In this document: positions 50,036 to 61,960 of the stretch, in pieces
Layout of the letters: the number at the start of each line of letters is the position of its first letter
Numbering within the stretch: the stretch's first letter is position 1
Origin: Myxocyprinus asiaticus
Lineage: Eukaryota > Chordata > Actinopteri > Cypriniformes > Catostomidae
Length of the DNA: 64,000 bases
Direction of reading: 5' to 3'
Assembly: GCF_019703515.2 (NCBI RefSeq)
Contig: NC_059356.1
Span: 21,085,197 to 21,149,196 of the forward strand
Program-made: the position numbers and the translations under genes
Notes under the pieces: model-generated
The model's database searches: none
Told to the model about the DNA's origin: nothing
What the model saw: the letters and a program-made list of their open reading frames with translations, nothing else

Positions 50036-50765
50036 TGCCTCTATGGAAAGCATTGGGTATGAAAACCACAGATTGTCATTATAGAGAGGAAGTGTGCTTG
50101 TGTTTGTTTGCTTTCGGAGGTTAGGTGCTATTATTCCGCCCTGTGTGGGAAACCATTAAGTGATTTTGTCACACTGAAGTCACATGAACATGAATAATGT
50201 TTAATGTTTAACACCAATAGTTTTGTGCAATTTATCCACTGTTACATTACCATACACTTGCAGACAGATTTCACTTGTTTTAACTATGTTATCATACTCT
50301 TGCAGACATATTTCACAAGTTTAACCTATGTTGCAATGTTGGAGTGCTTTTTCATGGAAATTCTGTCCTCAGTGCATATGTGACTCAAGCATATCAAGCA
50401 TGAACATTATTTTGCAGCAAATATTTTTCTTTTTGCCTAAAAAATAAATAATTTGTGCACTACTGTTCTTGATTCAGGGTTTTTGTTACACAGTTGTTAA
50501 GGGAATCGTGTACTTGAAATCACCCTGTTTAACGTACAGTATGTTATAATAGACTCACTGTTTATATAGTGTAGTTTGTCTGACACACTATACATTGAAC
50601 TGAATGTTCTACACTGTAGACTTGCATAGCTGGCTAATTAGTTGAGACTTTGTATTGAAGTCGCTCAGTGTCAACCGTGACTGAACCAGTTAACCTCTAT
50701 TATTTGATCTTTATTACTGGGTTAAATATAAACCACAGCAATGACGTTTCAGAACGAAGGGCAGT
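50036..50765. other. smurf1 intron 1 sequence, no gene recognised
   Basis: AT-rich, with no transposon end or exon recognised. Confidence 0.4.
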
Positions 50766-50768
50766 GAG

Positions 50769-50813
50769 CTTATTTGTGGCTCACCCTATTCAAGGTGATG
50801 AGCCACAAATAAG
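50769..50813. repeat. Perfect 15-bp inverted repeat, 15-base spacer
   Basis: CTTATTTGTGGCTCA at 50769-50783 is the exact reverse complement of TGAGCCACAAATAAG at 50799-50813. It directly abuts the 5' end of the SINE that follows. Confidence 0.9.
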
Positions 50814-51045
50814 GGGCAGGGGCAGCGGTTAAGGCTCTGGGTTACTGACCAGAAGGTCGGGGGTTCATGCCCCAACACCGCCAAGATGCCACTGTTGGGC
50901 CCTTGAGCAAGGCCTTTGACCCTATCTGCTCCAGGGGTGCCGTATCATGGCTGACCCTGCGCTCTGGGATATGCGAAAAAATAATTTCACTGTATATGTT
51001 CAAAATGTATAATGTGTGACGAAAAAATAAAGGCTTCTTTCAAGA
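50814..51045 (+). mobile_element. tRNA-derived SINE of a second family
   Basis: It has the GGCAGCGGTTAAGGCTCTGG head and B box GGGGGTTCATGCCCC. The body contains CCACTGTTGGGCCCTTGAGC and CTCCAGGGGTGCCGTATCAT, and the tail is AATAAAGGCTTCTTT. I recognise this as a widespread fish tRNA-derived SINE. Some body sequence between CTGCGCTC and GGGATATGCG is shorter than I remember, so it may be internally deleted. Confidence 0.75.
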
Positions 51046-51712
51046 CAAGGGTTGTGCAAAACTACATATCTTCAAAACTGACTAGTCTGTCTGGACAATT
51101 AGGCTGGTTTATGCCAGCCAGACACTAATCAGACACATTCCTGATGGGGTGTTCACACATGATACATTCATAAATAGCTTGATGGAGAGCAGCAGAAATT
51201 GGGGTTTTTCAGTTGAAGTTTTTTTGTGTTTTTATTTTTTTATTTTTTAACTTCACATGATCAATATGGACGTCAAAGACATCTGTCTGCTTATGAATAT
51301 AGACCAACAATTTAAAAAATTAGACAAAACTTATAGAACCTCAGACAAATTGTTGGATCTACTGCTTGGTCAGAACCTGAGTTCAGTGTCTGTGCTTGGA
51401 TGTATTACATAGGGGGGCATGTGAAAATTCTGGTCCCAATTCCTGCTAACATCAGCTCACCATATGAAGAGCAACACCCTCTGCTCCTTCACTGAACAAA
51501 ATATATATCGCTTCAGTCTTTCACTTTTGAGGTCCTTGAATAATTTGGATTTCATTAATATTTGACTAAATGTCACTTTCTTTACACCTGTTGCCTTAGC
51601 CACAACCAGGCTTGATGACACAATAATGTGATACTTTTAAGCTGATTGAAAGGTTACAGTACAGGACAGGTCAGGTTAATCAAATCACAAAATAAAATGC
51701 ACTCAGAGCCTT
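51046..51712. other. smurf1 intron 1 sequence, no gene recognised
   Basis: AT-rich with no recognisable exon, transposon end or long frame. Confidence 0.4.
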
Positions 51713-51713
51713 A

Positions 51714-52826
51714 TATTGTTGTCAATGGTACCGGTACTTCAGTACCAAGTCGATACTAAAATAAAAAGATGTAACGATACCAGTGTTTCTGCAGTACCGG
51801 TAGTAATGAGCACTGACTCTATCCAGTACCAGTGCTCAGTATGACTGACACACGACTGCTTTAAAATGCTCACAGGCTTATTTTAAACACGTGTTCTGTT
51901 ACTCCTTGTCCATTTCAGTGTAAAATGAATCAAATTAACATTGTGACGTCTTAGTGTGATTTATTAAACCGCTAAACGCTGCAATCTGACTCTGGATGAG
52001 CTGCGTACTTTAAACCCGACCGCTCATCCACTATAAACTCCGCAGACATTGACAATCATTCACGTTATAGGAGATGACAAAGCAGGACACCAACCCACTG
52101 TGAACCACGCAGTACATGTAAACTGCATATTTATTTAATTAAATCACAACATTTGCGATTTAATCTCAACTCATCTTTATTTAGCATTTAAAACAACAGA
52201 GTTGACCAAAGTGGTTCACAGTAATGAGATTTACAACATAATTCAACATTACCACATACACAAACACCAGTAATCTAAAATACAAACACTCCAAAACTGT
52301 GTCCTACATTTCATTTGTCAGACTCTAAGAGAACAGTGTAAACAGATGAGATTTCAGCCATGACCTGAACTGTTTATCCAGAAAAGTGAAGCTTCTGCCT
52401 AAAAATGCACATCATAATAAAAGCACTATTCAGAATAAAATCTAGATGCCTGTAATTGAAGAAATTGTGACAAATTTATTACAACTGTACAATAAAATGT
52501 AATATTCACAGTAATAATAATAATTAAGCAACATATCATAAGCAAGAATAAAAGTTTGGCAAAACAAAAAAATGCAGTGACATGTTGAAAAGTTAATTAG
52601 ACACCATTTTGATGATAAAATTAAATTTAACTTTAAAACATGGAGTTCTGGAAAATTATGAAACTATAATTATTAAAATGATTATTAAATTATTAAAAAT
52701 AACTAAAGTGGTGTGTTCAATCGCACAGTATTAGCATATTTTGGTAATCGAAATTGGTACCGAGAACCGTGAAATTTCACTGGTATCGGTACCGACTACT
52801 GAAATTTTGGCACCGTGACAACACTA
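51714..52826. mobile_element. DNA element with TTGTCA-GGTACCGGTAC ends
   Basis: The left end reads TATTGTTGTCAATGGTACCG, then ACTTCAGTACC. The right end read on the minus strand reads TAGTGTTGTCACGGTGCCAA, then TTTCAGTAGTCGGTACC. The ends are imperfect inverted repeats that carry the GGTACCGATACC vocabulary of a common fish hAT-like family. No target duplication was found at the present borders and no transposase lies inside. Confidence 0.65.
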
Positions 52827-52840
52827 AACACAACATCTAA

Positions 52841-53368
52841 AGCTCTATTCGGACAGCAATTATTTTACATGGGGACGCGATGTAATTCCAGCATTTACAG
52901 GGGGTAGTCAGTGATTTTTATTGCCGTCTGAATCCGAAATGTTGCGGGTGACTAAACATGCATACCCCATTGACCAATTTATTTGACTGCGTTGATAAAC
53001 AGTCTTGTCCCTACAGTTTCTTAATTCGTTTAATTGCTCTTCGCAAGAATTTTTGCTTATTCCGTATGTGAAAATATACACTGTAAATATCCGCAGCGCT
53101 TTGCAGCATTGGTGCTTTAAATTTTTTTTTTTTTTGTTTTAGTGTAATTCCAAACATATTTAAACGCAAATACAGAGGACACAGTTTGTGGATTCATGAA
53201 TTGTCCATATAACAGGCGCAACTGCAATCATGTGATCGACAAAAAGTCTCGCTCATCCCCCGTAATTTAATTGTCATCCGAACGCATGATTTTTTTATCA
53301 CAGATGAGCCATGAAAATGTACTTTTACAGACATCACCCTGAGAAACAATTGCTGTCCGAATAGGGCT
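52841..53368. mobile_element. MITE with long inverted ends and TAA duplication
   Basis: The left end AGCTCTATTCGGACAGCAAT and the right end (minus strand) AGCCCTATTCGGACAGCAAT differ at one base. TAA flanks both sides (52838-52840 and 53369-53371). A 3-bp TAA-type duplication suggests PIF/Harbinger, although the terminal G-rich motif of that group is not evident. It is 528 bp and non-coding. Confidence 0.75.
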
Positions 53369-53371
53369 TAA

Positions 53372-53825
53372 TACTGTAATATTTCACTTTCAATTGGAGA
53401 GTGCTCCTTCGGGATTTAGAGTCCATAGGGAACTTGAGACTTTTCTCACTTATTGGTGACATTCACACAGAGTACCAACAGGCAGTCGTATGATAACAAT
53501 AGTACTAGTACTGACCAGGGCTGCTTTCATGAAGCATTGTAAGCCTTAGCAGATCGTAGAAACCATTGGCCTCAATGGTCTTTACGATCAAGCTTGCGAT
53601 GTTTTTGGGAAACGCTGTACTTGTACAGAGCTCATCCCTTTCACAATGTTTGGCATTCAGCAGATAAAGACAAAGCCAGTTAATTATTATTATTTTTTTT
53701 TTTTTATTCAGCTGGCAATTACTTATAGTGTTCTGTATAAAATCCCAGTATATATTTGATTACAGCTAGTTTTGCGAGAAATGCGAACCCGAAAGCAGAT
53801 TTAGGCTGCTACTAAATTTGTCCTG
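53372..53825. other. smurf1 intron 1 sequence, no gene recognised
   Basis: It contains a T tract near 53690 and no coding evidence. Confidence 0.35.
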
Positions 53826-54406
53826 CAGTGTTTTTCCTGCATTGAAAGTTTTTCAGTGGCCGCCAAAGTGAAATTTCAGGCCACCTAAACAAATTTTATG
53901 ATATTCATGTTGCTTTTGGCACTTTATAAGTGCTAAATATGCTTCGTGTGGTGCACAGATGTGCGCGGGTTGATTGAAGACTGGTACCCTGTGCGTGTTG
54001 CTCAATCCACCTGGAATCTCTCGCGCAAGTGATGAACTGTGATCTATCCTACTATTGTATACAGGAGCACGCATGTGCGCTCGTCAACCAGGCTTCCCTT
54101 GCTTGATATGTGAGCGCCACTAACAGCGCAGAGCGGATCACATGCATGACTAAACTGGCCTTCCCTATAGAAATAAGGTGTTAAGAAATTTTGATTTCCC
54201 ACAGCACAATGAAGTACAAAAAACTGTTGAATTCAGAAGTTTCTAGATGCTCCAGTGAGCAAAAATAAATGATATTCATTACAAACATGAAAGGAAACAA
54301 CATACCCTAATATTAATTGCAATTATGCACACAAAAAAAACTGCATCGTGATGAATGTGTATGTCAGCCACCACCGAAGACCATTTTTGACAGAGGAAAA
54401 ACCCTG
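53826..54406. mobile_element. Putative hAT MITE with CAGTGTTTTTCCT ends
   Basis: The left end is CAGTGTTTTTCCTGCATTGA; the right end (minus strand) is CAGGGTTTTTCCTCTGTCAA. Inside each end lie related words around GGCCGCC and GGTGGCTG. No clear 8-bp duplication was found. The 73-codon minus-strand frame is a by-product. Confidence 0.55.
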
Positions 54407-54905
54407 TCTTGTCTTCCTTTTTTCTTTTAGTTTCCAGACAAACTCACTTCATTCCCACAAATATTTAAAAAATGCGATGTCATGCAGTCTGTTTCCCTGA
54501 TTAAAATGTTGGACGTGGTAGGCATTTGTTAGAGAGAATGAGACTGCATTTTGGTTAGCTACAGACAGTGCCATGTTGTACAGTGCTGTAAGTCTGTGTG
54601 GCCTTCAGATGGGATGATGTGGTGGTTTCAGCCTCCCTCAGCAGCCTGGTCGGCTCCCACATGCCTCATCTGGATTTAGGTTACTGCACAACACCCGGGG
54701 GTCACGCAGCCACCTCCCCAGGTCACTGCCGAACACAGATACTGCTAAACGCAGGGATTATTTCAACCCATCAGACTTTTGAGACTGTACTTTTCAGTAT
54801 AATGTTTCTCACGTACTGATGGGACACAGAAGTAGGCCAGTGTGATATTAGGCTTTCTCTTCTGTGTGAGCAATCCTCTCAGCTCTCGTCACTACCCAGG
54901 ACAGA
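54407..54905. other. smurf1 intron 1 sequence, no gene recognised
   Basis: A 73-codon frame at 54598 lacks any domain or supporting signals. Confidence 0.4.
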
Positions 54906-54908
54906 TGC

Positions 54909-55050
54909 CCATCAGAATCAGAATGAGCTTTATTGCCAGGTATGCTTACACAGACAAGGAATTTGTCTTGGTGACAGAAGCTTCCAGTGCACAAACAATA
55001 CAGCAACAATGAAATAAAAAATAGAATAAAAATTAAAAAGTGAATAGAAA
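54909..55050 (-). mobile_element. 3' end fragment of the Jockey-group LINE
   Basis: ATCAGAATCAGAATGAGCTT, then TATTGCCAGGTATGCTTACACA and ACAAGGAATTTG, match the 3' end of the LINE at 4502-4600. Only the 3' UTR is present: a heavily 5'-truncated copy, as expected from incomplete reverse transcription. Confidence 0.8.
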
Positions 55051-55857
55051 ATAAGTTTTCCACGGCAGGCTCTCTGCAGGGATGACAATTGACCAAAGGA
55101 CCTTCTTTGAACTGACCGACATAAATGGCCTGTTTCTTTTCAATCTTGTTTTAGGCCAGTTCTTGCAGGTGCTTTTTGTGTTAGCTGTGTGCATTCTGGA
55201 ACCATCTAGCTTCCTCATAACAGACAAGACAGCCCATTTTTTTAGGCTTGTTTGAAAGCACTTTTGATGGTGTCAGACAAGCTGTTAAGAGCACAGACAG
55301 GCAGACATCTGTGGTCATTGTCGCAATAAGGTTTCAGTCTCTTTGGAGTTGGCTCATTGCTGTGATTAATGCACCACTCATCAGATTCAGGATATCTTCA
55401 TCCAGTCACTGCCCCAATAAATGCTGGATGAGAACAAGCATGTTTCAGTTTCTTCACATCACATGAGCAGGAATATTTTTAATAGATGTACACTCTATGG
55501 AGCATTTAGATCTTCATGAAGCGTTTTAACTTTTTTTGGAATAAAATATTAACCAGATAACTACCTTAGTCGCTGATGTGGAAATAAAGGCGGTCAAACT
55601 TAAGAGACGAATAGACAAATTTCAGGAATTTAACATCGCGCTCAAGTTTGTTTTATAAATGAATGCATGGGAAACGTTACGTGTGACACGTGCAATACAT
55701 CAATATAGACATTTCAAGAAGTTACTCTTGACAAGCTCTAGACATACACAATAAACGGAGACCACACACTGAGTCGAGATCGCGGCCATCCGATTTAAAA
55801 TCACACCATGCACGTTTTCTTTCAGGTTTACACTTTAGTAATATTGGCTACACAGTC
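55051..55857. other. smurf1 intron 1 sequence, no gene recognised
   Basis: No recognisable exon or transposon end. Confidence 0.35.
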
Positions 55858-56380
55858 TCATGCAGTCCTTACTCGCACACACTCTTTCAGTTCTGCCCAC
55901 AAATTTTCTATCTGATTGAGGTCAGGCCTTTGTGATGGCCACTCCAATACCTTGACTTTGTTGTCCTTAAGCCATTTTGCCACAACTTTGGAGGTATGCT
56001 TGGGGTCATTGTCCATTTGGAAAACCCATTTGTGACCGAGCTTTAACTTCATGGCTGATGTCTTGAGATGTTGCTTCAATGTATCCATATCATTTTCCTT
56101 CCTCATTTTGTGAAGTGCACCAGCCCTCCTGCAACAAAGCACCCCACTACATGATGCTGCCACCCCGATGCTTCACAGTTGTGATTGTGTTCTTCGGCTT
56201 GCAAGCCTCACCCTTTTTACTCCAAACATAACGATGGTCATTATGGCCAAACAGTTCAGTTTTTCTTTCATTAGACCAGAGGACATTTATCCAAAAAGTA
56301 AGATCTTTATCCCCATGTGTACTTGGTAGCCTGGCTTTTTTTATGGCGGTTTTGGAGCAGGTATTCATATAAGGTATTCA
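55858..56380 (-). pseudogene. Tc1 transposase fragment of a different subfamily
   Basis: It has KARLPSTHGDKDLTFW-type text, then INVLWSNERKTELFGHNDHRYVW (Asn where the first catalytic Asp belongs). TITTVKHRGGSIM follows, then a frameshift near 56155, WVFQMDNDPKHTSKVVAKWL (second Asp) and PDLNQIENLWAELK (Glu retained). The text stops shortly after, without the C-terminal tail, and both terminal repeats are missing. It differs clearly from the copies at 17208 and 48791, so it is a separate Tc1 lineage. Confidence 0.85.
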
Positions 56381-56387
56381 GCTTTGG

Positions 56388-57522
56388 CAGTGTTGGGGAA
56401 GCTACTTTGAAACTGTAGTTTGACAAGCTACAAGCTACTCATAATTTAAAGTAGTTTAGCTACAGACAAGCTACTATTTTGAAAATGTAGTTAGCTACAC
56501 TACAAGTTACTATCAAAAAGTAGCTAGATACATTGAAGTTACTTAATGAGGTGATCATTTTTACAATGTTACTATCAAACCAATAATATTAATAAAATTT
56601 ACACTAATAACATTTATTAATTAATAAATGTATTAAATACATTTCATGTAATTAATTAAATATATAAATGTATTTAATACATTTAATGAATGGTAACATA
56701 CAGTTAATAATAGGCATAAAATAAAATACAACAACATAAAACAAAAAAACAAAACAAAAGATCAGACGTCATTAAAAATAATTTTTATACTATACTTCAC
56801 ACTTTTCAGTCCTGCTGTGGCCAGGTGTAGCGTGCTTCCCTAAAAATCAAATTTTTATGACAAACTCTCCTTGGGCTGATGCTTTGTGCTTGTCATATAA
56901 TATTTATTATGGATAATATATGAATAGAGAGACACAGGGCTTGTTTCTTCCCTCACCTGGGTTTATGTTCATTGTATTTTCTGACTTTTTTGCCATTGAC
57001 ACGCAAGTGCCAGCTTTACAGGTCACATACAGAGGTTGCTCTACAAATATTTGTTTGCTTTGTTCAGGTCCAAAAAAGAAGGCATATGGTCACCCTAGAT
57101 TGTTGCATAATACATGCCATAATAAGTTATTTCTTTTACCAATATGTAACAGTTCAAGGACAGGCAAGGAGGTGGGGGGAACTGGCTGAACAGTCAACAA
57201 AATTAAATGATATAAAAGAACTTAAAACAACATAAAATTAAAACGAACATAAGAGACACATGCAGTGCAGCCACGTGCGTATCTCTCTCTCTCTCTCGAG
57301 CCAGCGTCTCTCTTTCTCTCTCTCGAGCCAGCGTCTCCCTCTCTCTCTCGAGCCGGCGTCTCCCTCTCTCTCGAGCCGGCGTCTCCGGCTGCTCTTTATC
57401 TCGCTCTCCCACTGATCAGCTGATTCAGCGCCGGCCGTGCTCCATCACGGCCCGGCTACGCCCTCCTCCTTTTTGTTACGTTAGTAGCGTCGCTACTTGT
57501 AGTTAGCCACTCCCCAACACTG
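56388..57522. mobile_element. Non-autonomous hAT-like element with CAGTGTTGGGGA ends
   Basis: The left end is CAGTGTTGGGGAAGCTACTT; the right end (minus strand) is CAGTGTTGGGGAGTGGCTAA, then CTACAAGTAGC. The ends are rich in AGCTAC words, as in a common fish hAT-like family. No 8-bp duplication was seen, and the left border abuts the Tc1 fragment. The interior holds a minisatellite and no transposase. Confidence 0.7.
57286..57395. repeat. Minisatellite with CGAGCCRGCGTCTC unit
   Basis: Four units of roughly 25-31 bases, each CGAGCC(A/G)GCGTCTC followed by a variable CT run. It lies inside the hAT-like element. The Arg/Glu-rich minus-strand frame over it is a translation of the repeat. Confidence 0.85.
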
Positions 57523-59811
57523 GACTACAGGGACATCCCTACCATCCACATTATTTCATCTCCATTTAAAAAAAAAAATGTAATAGCATGTTAAATTAAA
57601 ATATGATAATAATTGCTGCACTACTCTGTGTGTTCCACTTTTAATCCTGACAGGGCGCCATTCGCTCACGCAGCACTTTCTGAAAGGGTCAATTCAGACT
57701 ATATTTTAAAAAATGCAGCCCATAGCGGCTTTGTATTTGTGCAAGACCATATCAGTATTTTAATCTTATTTAAATCCATCATGCAGCCTTGATAGTTATA
57801 TCATACAGATGTCTCAGAGATCAAAGTTACAAGTTTTAGTGTTTTGATTTCTCCCTCATCAATTAAGTGCCGCTTTCACAATTGTCATGCCCAACATTTC
57901 ACAACACGTTCTTAGGAGTGTCAACCCTTCTACATTATGTGGCTGGGATTATTTCTGGATTTTGTTTTTTTTAATTGACAAAGTTTTTACTCATGTTTAC
58001 ACTGCAGGTGTCTATGATAATTCATTGAAATGATTCGATGCATACTGGTCATGGGTACTTGATATGTTACGTTTTACGTTTTCACTGCAAATGCTGGAAT
58101 TGCCATTGAAGCTCTGTGATTGGCCAAAATGCTCAATTCATCTTCTCTGCAACCCTCTACTTTACTTGAATTTTAGAATATTGAATTTTAAAATATTGAA
58201 TTTCTTCCGCTGTAATTTTATGATCTGAATATTTATAGCTAATTTCGCCTCTTAAATTCAGAACACAAATCTGCTGTTTTAAAATACAAATCTAAAAAAA
58301 TACGCCACAAAAACAATTAGATTTTGTTAAATGCCACATGTCTAAAATTCAAATTCACAAAATTCAAATTCAAATCCTTTTGTCTTTTATTTAGCTCCAT
58401 AAAATGCCAAAAAAGCTAAAATGTGACACATTTTAACTAATGATAAAATATATATATATATTTTTGTAATGTAAGTAGTTAGAAGGTTCCCTGTATAATT
58501 AACAGCATTAGCTGAGAGGATTTCTTTCATATATAAAATGGACATTATATCTGAAATATACCCATATGAACTGAAATCTGAAACGAATCAAATTGAGAGC
58601 TAATTGGGAAATCTGTATCAATACCCAGCCCTAAAATGTAATTCATTTCTTGCAAAAAAAGGTTTGTTTATACATACTTTTTTAAAGACTTCACAGACTT
58701 TTTAGAGGTGCCTTATATGCAATCCAATAATTGGACCAAGTCTACAGTATATTAAGTAAAAATACTGAGCAAACGAAAATGTTGTCACATTCACATTATA
58801 TTCTGACTTGTTCACCAGAACCAGGTGATGGGAATTATTTGTTCGAGAATTGGGTTGCACTGGTCACGCTATCTGTTTTTGACTCTTTAAAAAGTAACTT
58901 GCACGGGAATCAGACTACAGGGATCGGGCTGCAGAATAAGTTGCGGCATCCTTGAATAGCAGTGCAAGAAACACTTGAGCATTTTAGTACAGTTTTCTGA
59001 CTACTTCAGCAGAAGAATGCTCGTTAGAGAATTGTGAATGAAACAGAGTCACAAATTGTTTGGTTCTGGTAATTGTTTTTAATTTTTTTTATGTAACTGG
59101 TTATGAAAAAGAACAGATTCTCAATTCCTCCATACTGTGTTTAAAACCAAGGTTAAAACCCCAAGGTATGGCTCAGGTTTCTCTTTATTTCCACACCCGG
59201 TGACTCAGTGATGGGAAGTCTGTCTGCCTCTCCCTGTCGATGTTTCTTTTCCTAGGGGAGCTAGGCGGATCCAATGTGGAAGTAGGACTGGCTGTCCTAC
59301 TGTATCTGTGCTCGAGGAAATGTCTTGTCAATTCATGCACATGGAGATTTTTGGCATTCCTGTATACCCTCCTGGCTTGCTACTGATTTGTACACGTTTG
59401 GATCGGGATGTTTTAAAAAAAAAAAAATCTTCAGCACAGTGCAAGGATTTGGCCATGGAGAGTGGGAGAAAGAGAAACAAAGAACCGGGAGGAAGGGTGG
59501 AGGATAACTCCGGAAAAGCTCATAGATATTTCATTCGTGCTGGGGACCGGCGTGGTGTTTCAGCCCTGAGCATGACGGGGCTTAGCATGAGTGTGTGCAT
59601 GACGGCCTTTCTCATATCCCTCCATTCCTCACACTGCTGTAACACAAACCTAAGCTGTGAATGGGAGGAGTGCTTTGTGTCATCTCTGACTCTGGCAAGA
59701 AATGAGTGGAGTAGCCAAGACCTAGTCAAATTGGCAATGTTCTGCGGCCTCTGGCTAGTACTTTATCTGTTAATCAGTTAAACTGTCCTGGACTTATCTA
59801 GACTAAACAAG
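57523..59811. other. smurf1 intron 1 sequence, no gene recognised
   Basis: The longest frame, 59308-59781 (157 codons), contains a poly-Lys run from an A tract and no known domain. I saw no smurf1 exon. A less AT-rich patch at 59200-59620 is the only part that looks different from its neighbours. Confidence 0.4.
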
Positions 59812-59844
59812 AACTAGACTAATCAACTGTTGATTAGTCTAGTT
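59812..59844. repeat. Perfect 33-bp palindrome
   Basis: AACTAGACTAATCAAC, one T, then GTTGATTAGTCTAGTT: a 16-bp perfect inverted repeat with a single-base centre. It is followed by TTTTCAAACTGGGGGCC, which resembles a common hAT terminus. Confidence 0.95.
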
Positions 59845-60672
59845 TTACGGTTTTCAAACTGGGGGCCACCAGAGCATGTTAAGATAAATGAAAATTAAAT
59901 GCTTAATAGACCATAGCTCTATGGCATTTTAATACTGTTAAATGTCAAGAGCACATGTCATGCAAGAGCACATCAATGTACCAGTTCCACCAGCGTGAAT
60001 TTCCTTCGCTCTCGCATAAAACGTGACGCACACTCTTAAATATATGCTGCTCTATTCTCACAAATTTATTGTAAAGCCGTTTGAGGAATCAGTTCACCTT
60101 TTGGCCGGTAAGATTTTTAGGAACTGCAGCATAATACTTGGTTAAATTAGTATTTCAAGAATGATATCCTGATGCTCGCTGATGTTATAAGCAATGTGAG
60201 CAAATCAAATGACATATAAACCAACTAAGAACATCTGTTGCGATTTACGTCTTACTAATTTCATGGGCATATGTAAAATCTGAAAATATGTGGAACAAAA
60301 TCACAACGTGTCCATTATTATGAGTTTAACGTGATAGCGGGTTGACGCGTCTTCATGCGTTTATGACAAGTGCAGTTTCACGTAGAGACAGAGACTGGCT
60401 CATGTGATGCGACTTTATCTCAAATAGAGGCTAAAAAACAGTTAAGTAATCCTAATGTCAAACGAACATTTAAAAAATAAAAAATAATCAAAAGCAAAAT
60501 ACGGTTTTATATTAATAGAAATATTTGACACATTGGTGAATGAGTCTATCAGACTGAATTTTAATGAAATATTATGAATTTTGATATAACACTAGAGGAC
60601 ATTACCTTTAGTAGAAGATTAAACTTCAGTTGAGTTGCTTTGTGGTTGCATTAATAGTTTGTCTCTGTTGAC

Positions 60673-60800
60673 TAGGGGTGTAACAGTATGAAATGTTCAC
60701 TGTACGATGAACTTCACAAAAATTACAGCGGTATCATGGTATTCAGGTACCTTGCTAAAATTATTTGAAATGTACAGCAACGAGTGGTCTGACTGGATAA
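60673..60800. mobile_element. One end of a TAGGGGTGTAACAGTATG-type DNA element
   Basis: TAGGGGTGTAACAGTATGAA, followed by GCGGTATCATGGTATTCAGG, is the start of a fish hAT-like repeat related to the one at 46689. No matching CACCCCTA end was found up to 61850, so only one end is supported. Confidence 0.45.
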
Positions 60801-61841
60801 TGGCCCTGGATGTGATGTTGGGGCATTTTTCTGGATAAATGAATAAATACATTTGAAATCTTTATAGTTCGTTGATTCCGTCCCAGACTGGTTTTTGAAA
60901 CGCAGGCAACATTATAAATTATAATACATGTTTTGCGCATCTCTAATACATCTCTATGCTTTTTGCATATTTTCACACAATATACAGATTTACATTGAGG
61001 TTAAAAATAGAATTTCGATTATTTTTGTGATGCACTGTTTGTCTTGTGCATCCACAAGTGTCTGACTGACTTGTGTCTAACTGGCAAGTTTCTAAAAACT
61101 TTAAACTGTTTAGATGAAGTAACTACTACTTCGCTGGTTTTCGCATTTCATGCCGTTGTTGCACTCGTGGGTGATCTTGTTGAGCTACGATGGTTATTGA
61201 ATCCCACACAAAGAGTGCAAAAGATATGTCCCCTCCCGTGCGTGCACACACACCCACACACAGGCATGCGCTCGAGTGCATGAACGAGTGGCCGAGAGAG
61301 AGGGAGGGAGCTGTGCTGCTGCTCTGATCTTGATGAACTCCCATTCTGATCACGCTTTTTTCTCAAAATGATTTCAAATTAGGGGACCATCAACATTGAT
61401 GATGCCTTGTGGGTCTTTTAAATAACTATAATATTCCCACACCGCAAACAGGGAGAACTCATCCAAACGTTGTTTTGATTGGCTGTGATTTTGTTGTGTC
61501 ATGCAGCATTTTCTTGATCAGTGTGGACAGAAAAGTTTTGTGTCACTAGAATCTTGTCACATCATACCTGGTTAGGACACTGCATTACACAGACTTTGAG
61601 ATAACACTCCTGCTTCCCACACTGTGTACCTGCCTTATATCCTCCATCCCTGCAAAGGCTGTCCTCATCAAATGCTCTGCTCATACTGATTAAGTACAGT
61701 GATAAGTAACTGTTGGCCCATACCCTGTGTGTCAGCTTTCAGTGCCCTCAAGCTTTAACCTCATATGTCAGCAAACTACTTGCCTTGCAAACAACTGCAG
61801 ACCCACTCACCTCAGACCCATTCCTGTGTAATACTGAGGAC

Positions 61842-61960
61842 TAGGGCTGTCACGATTATGACATTTGGCTGACGATTCATTATCAAACAAATGATTGCGA
61901 GTATGACGATTAATATGTCTGTTTTAGGACTTTCACGATTATGACGATTAATCCTATATT
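61842..61960. mobile_element. One end of a TAGGGCTGTCACGATTATG-type DNA element
   Basis: TAGGGCTGTCACGATTATGA, followed by two further ACGATT-rich stretches, forms a typical terminal block. The second end was not found. Sequence to about 62650 could be its interior. Confidence 0.45.

Noticed and set aside
57203..57412. Arg/Glu repeat protein on the minus strand
   Set aside because: Translation of a minisatellite inside a transposon.
59308..59781. 157-codon frame as a possible novel exon
   Set aside because: It contains a Lys run from an A tract, no known domain and no clear splice sites; open length alone is weak evidence in a 64-kb window.
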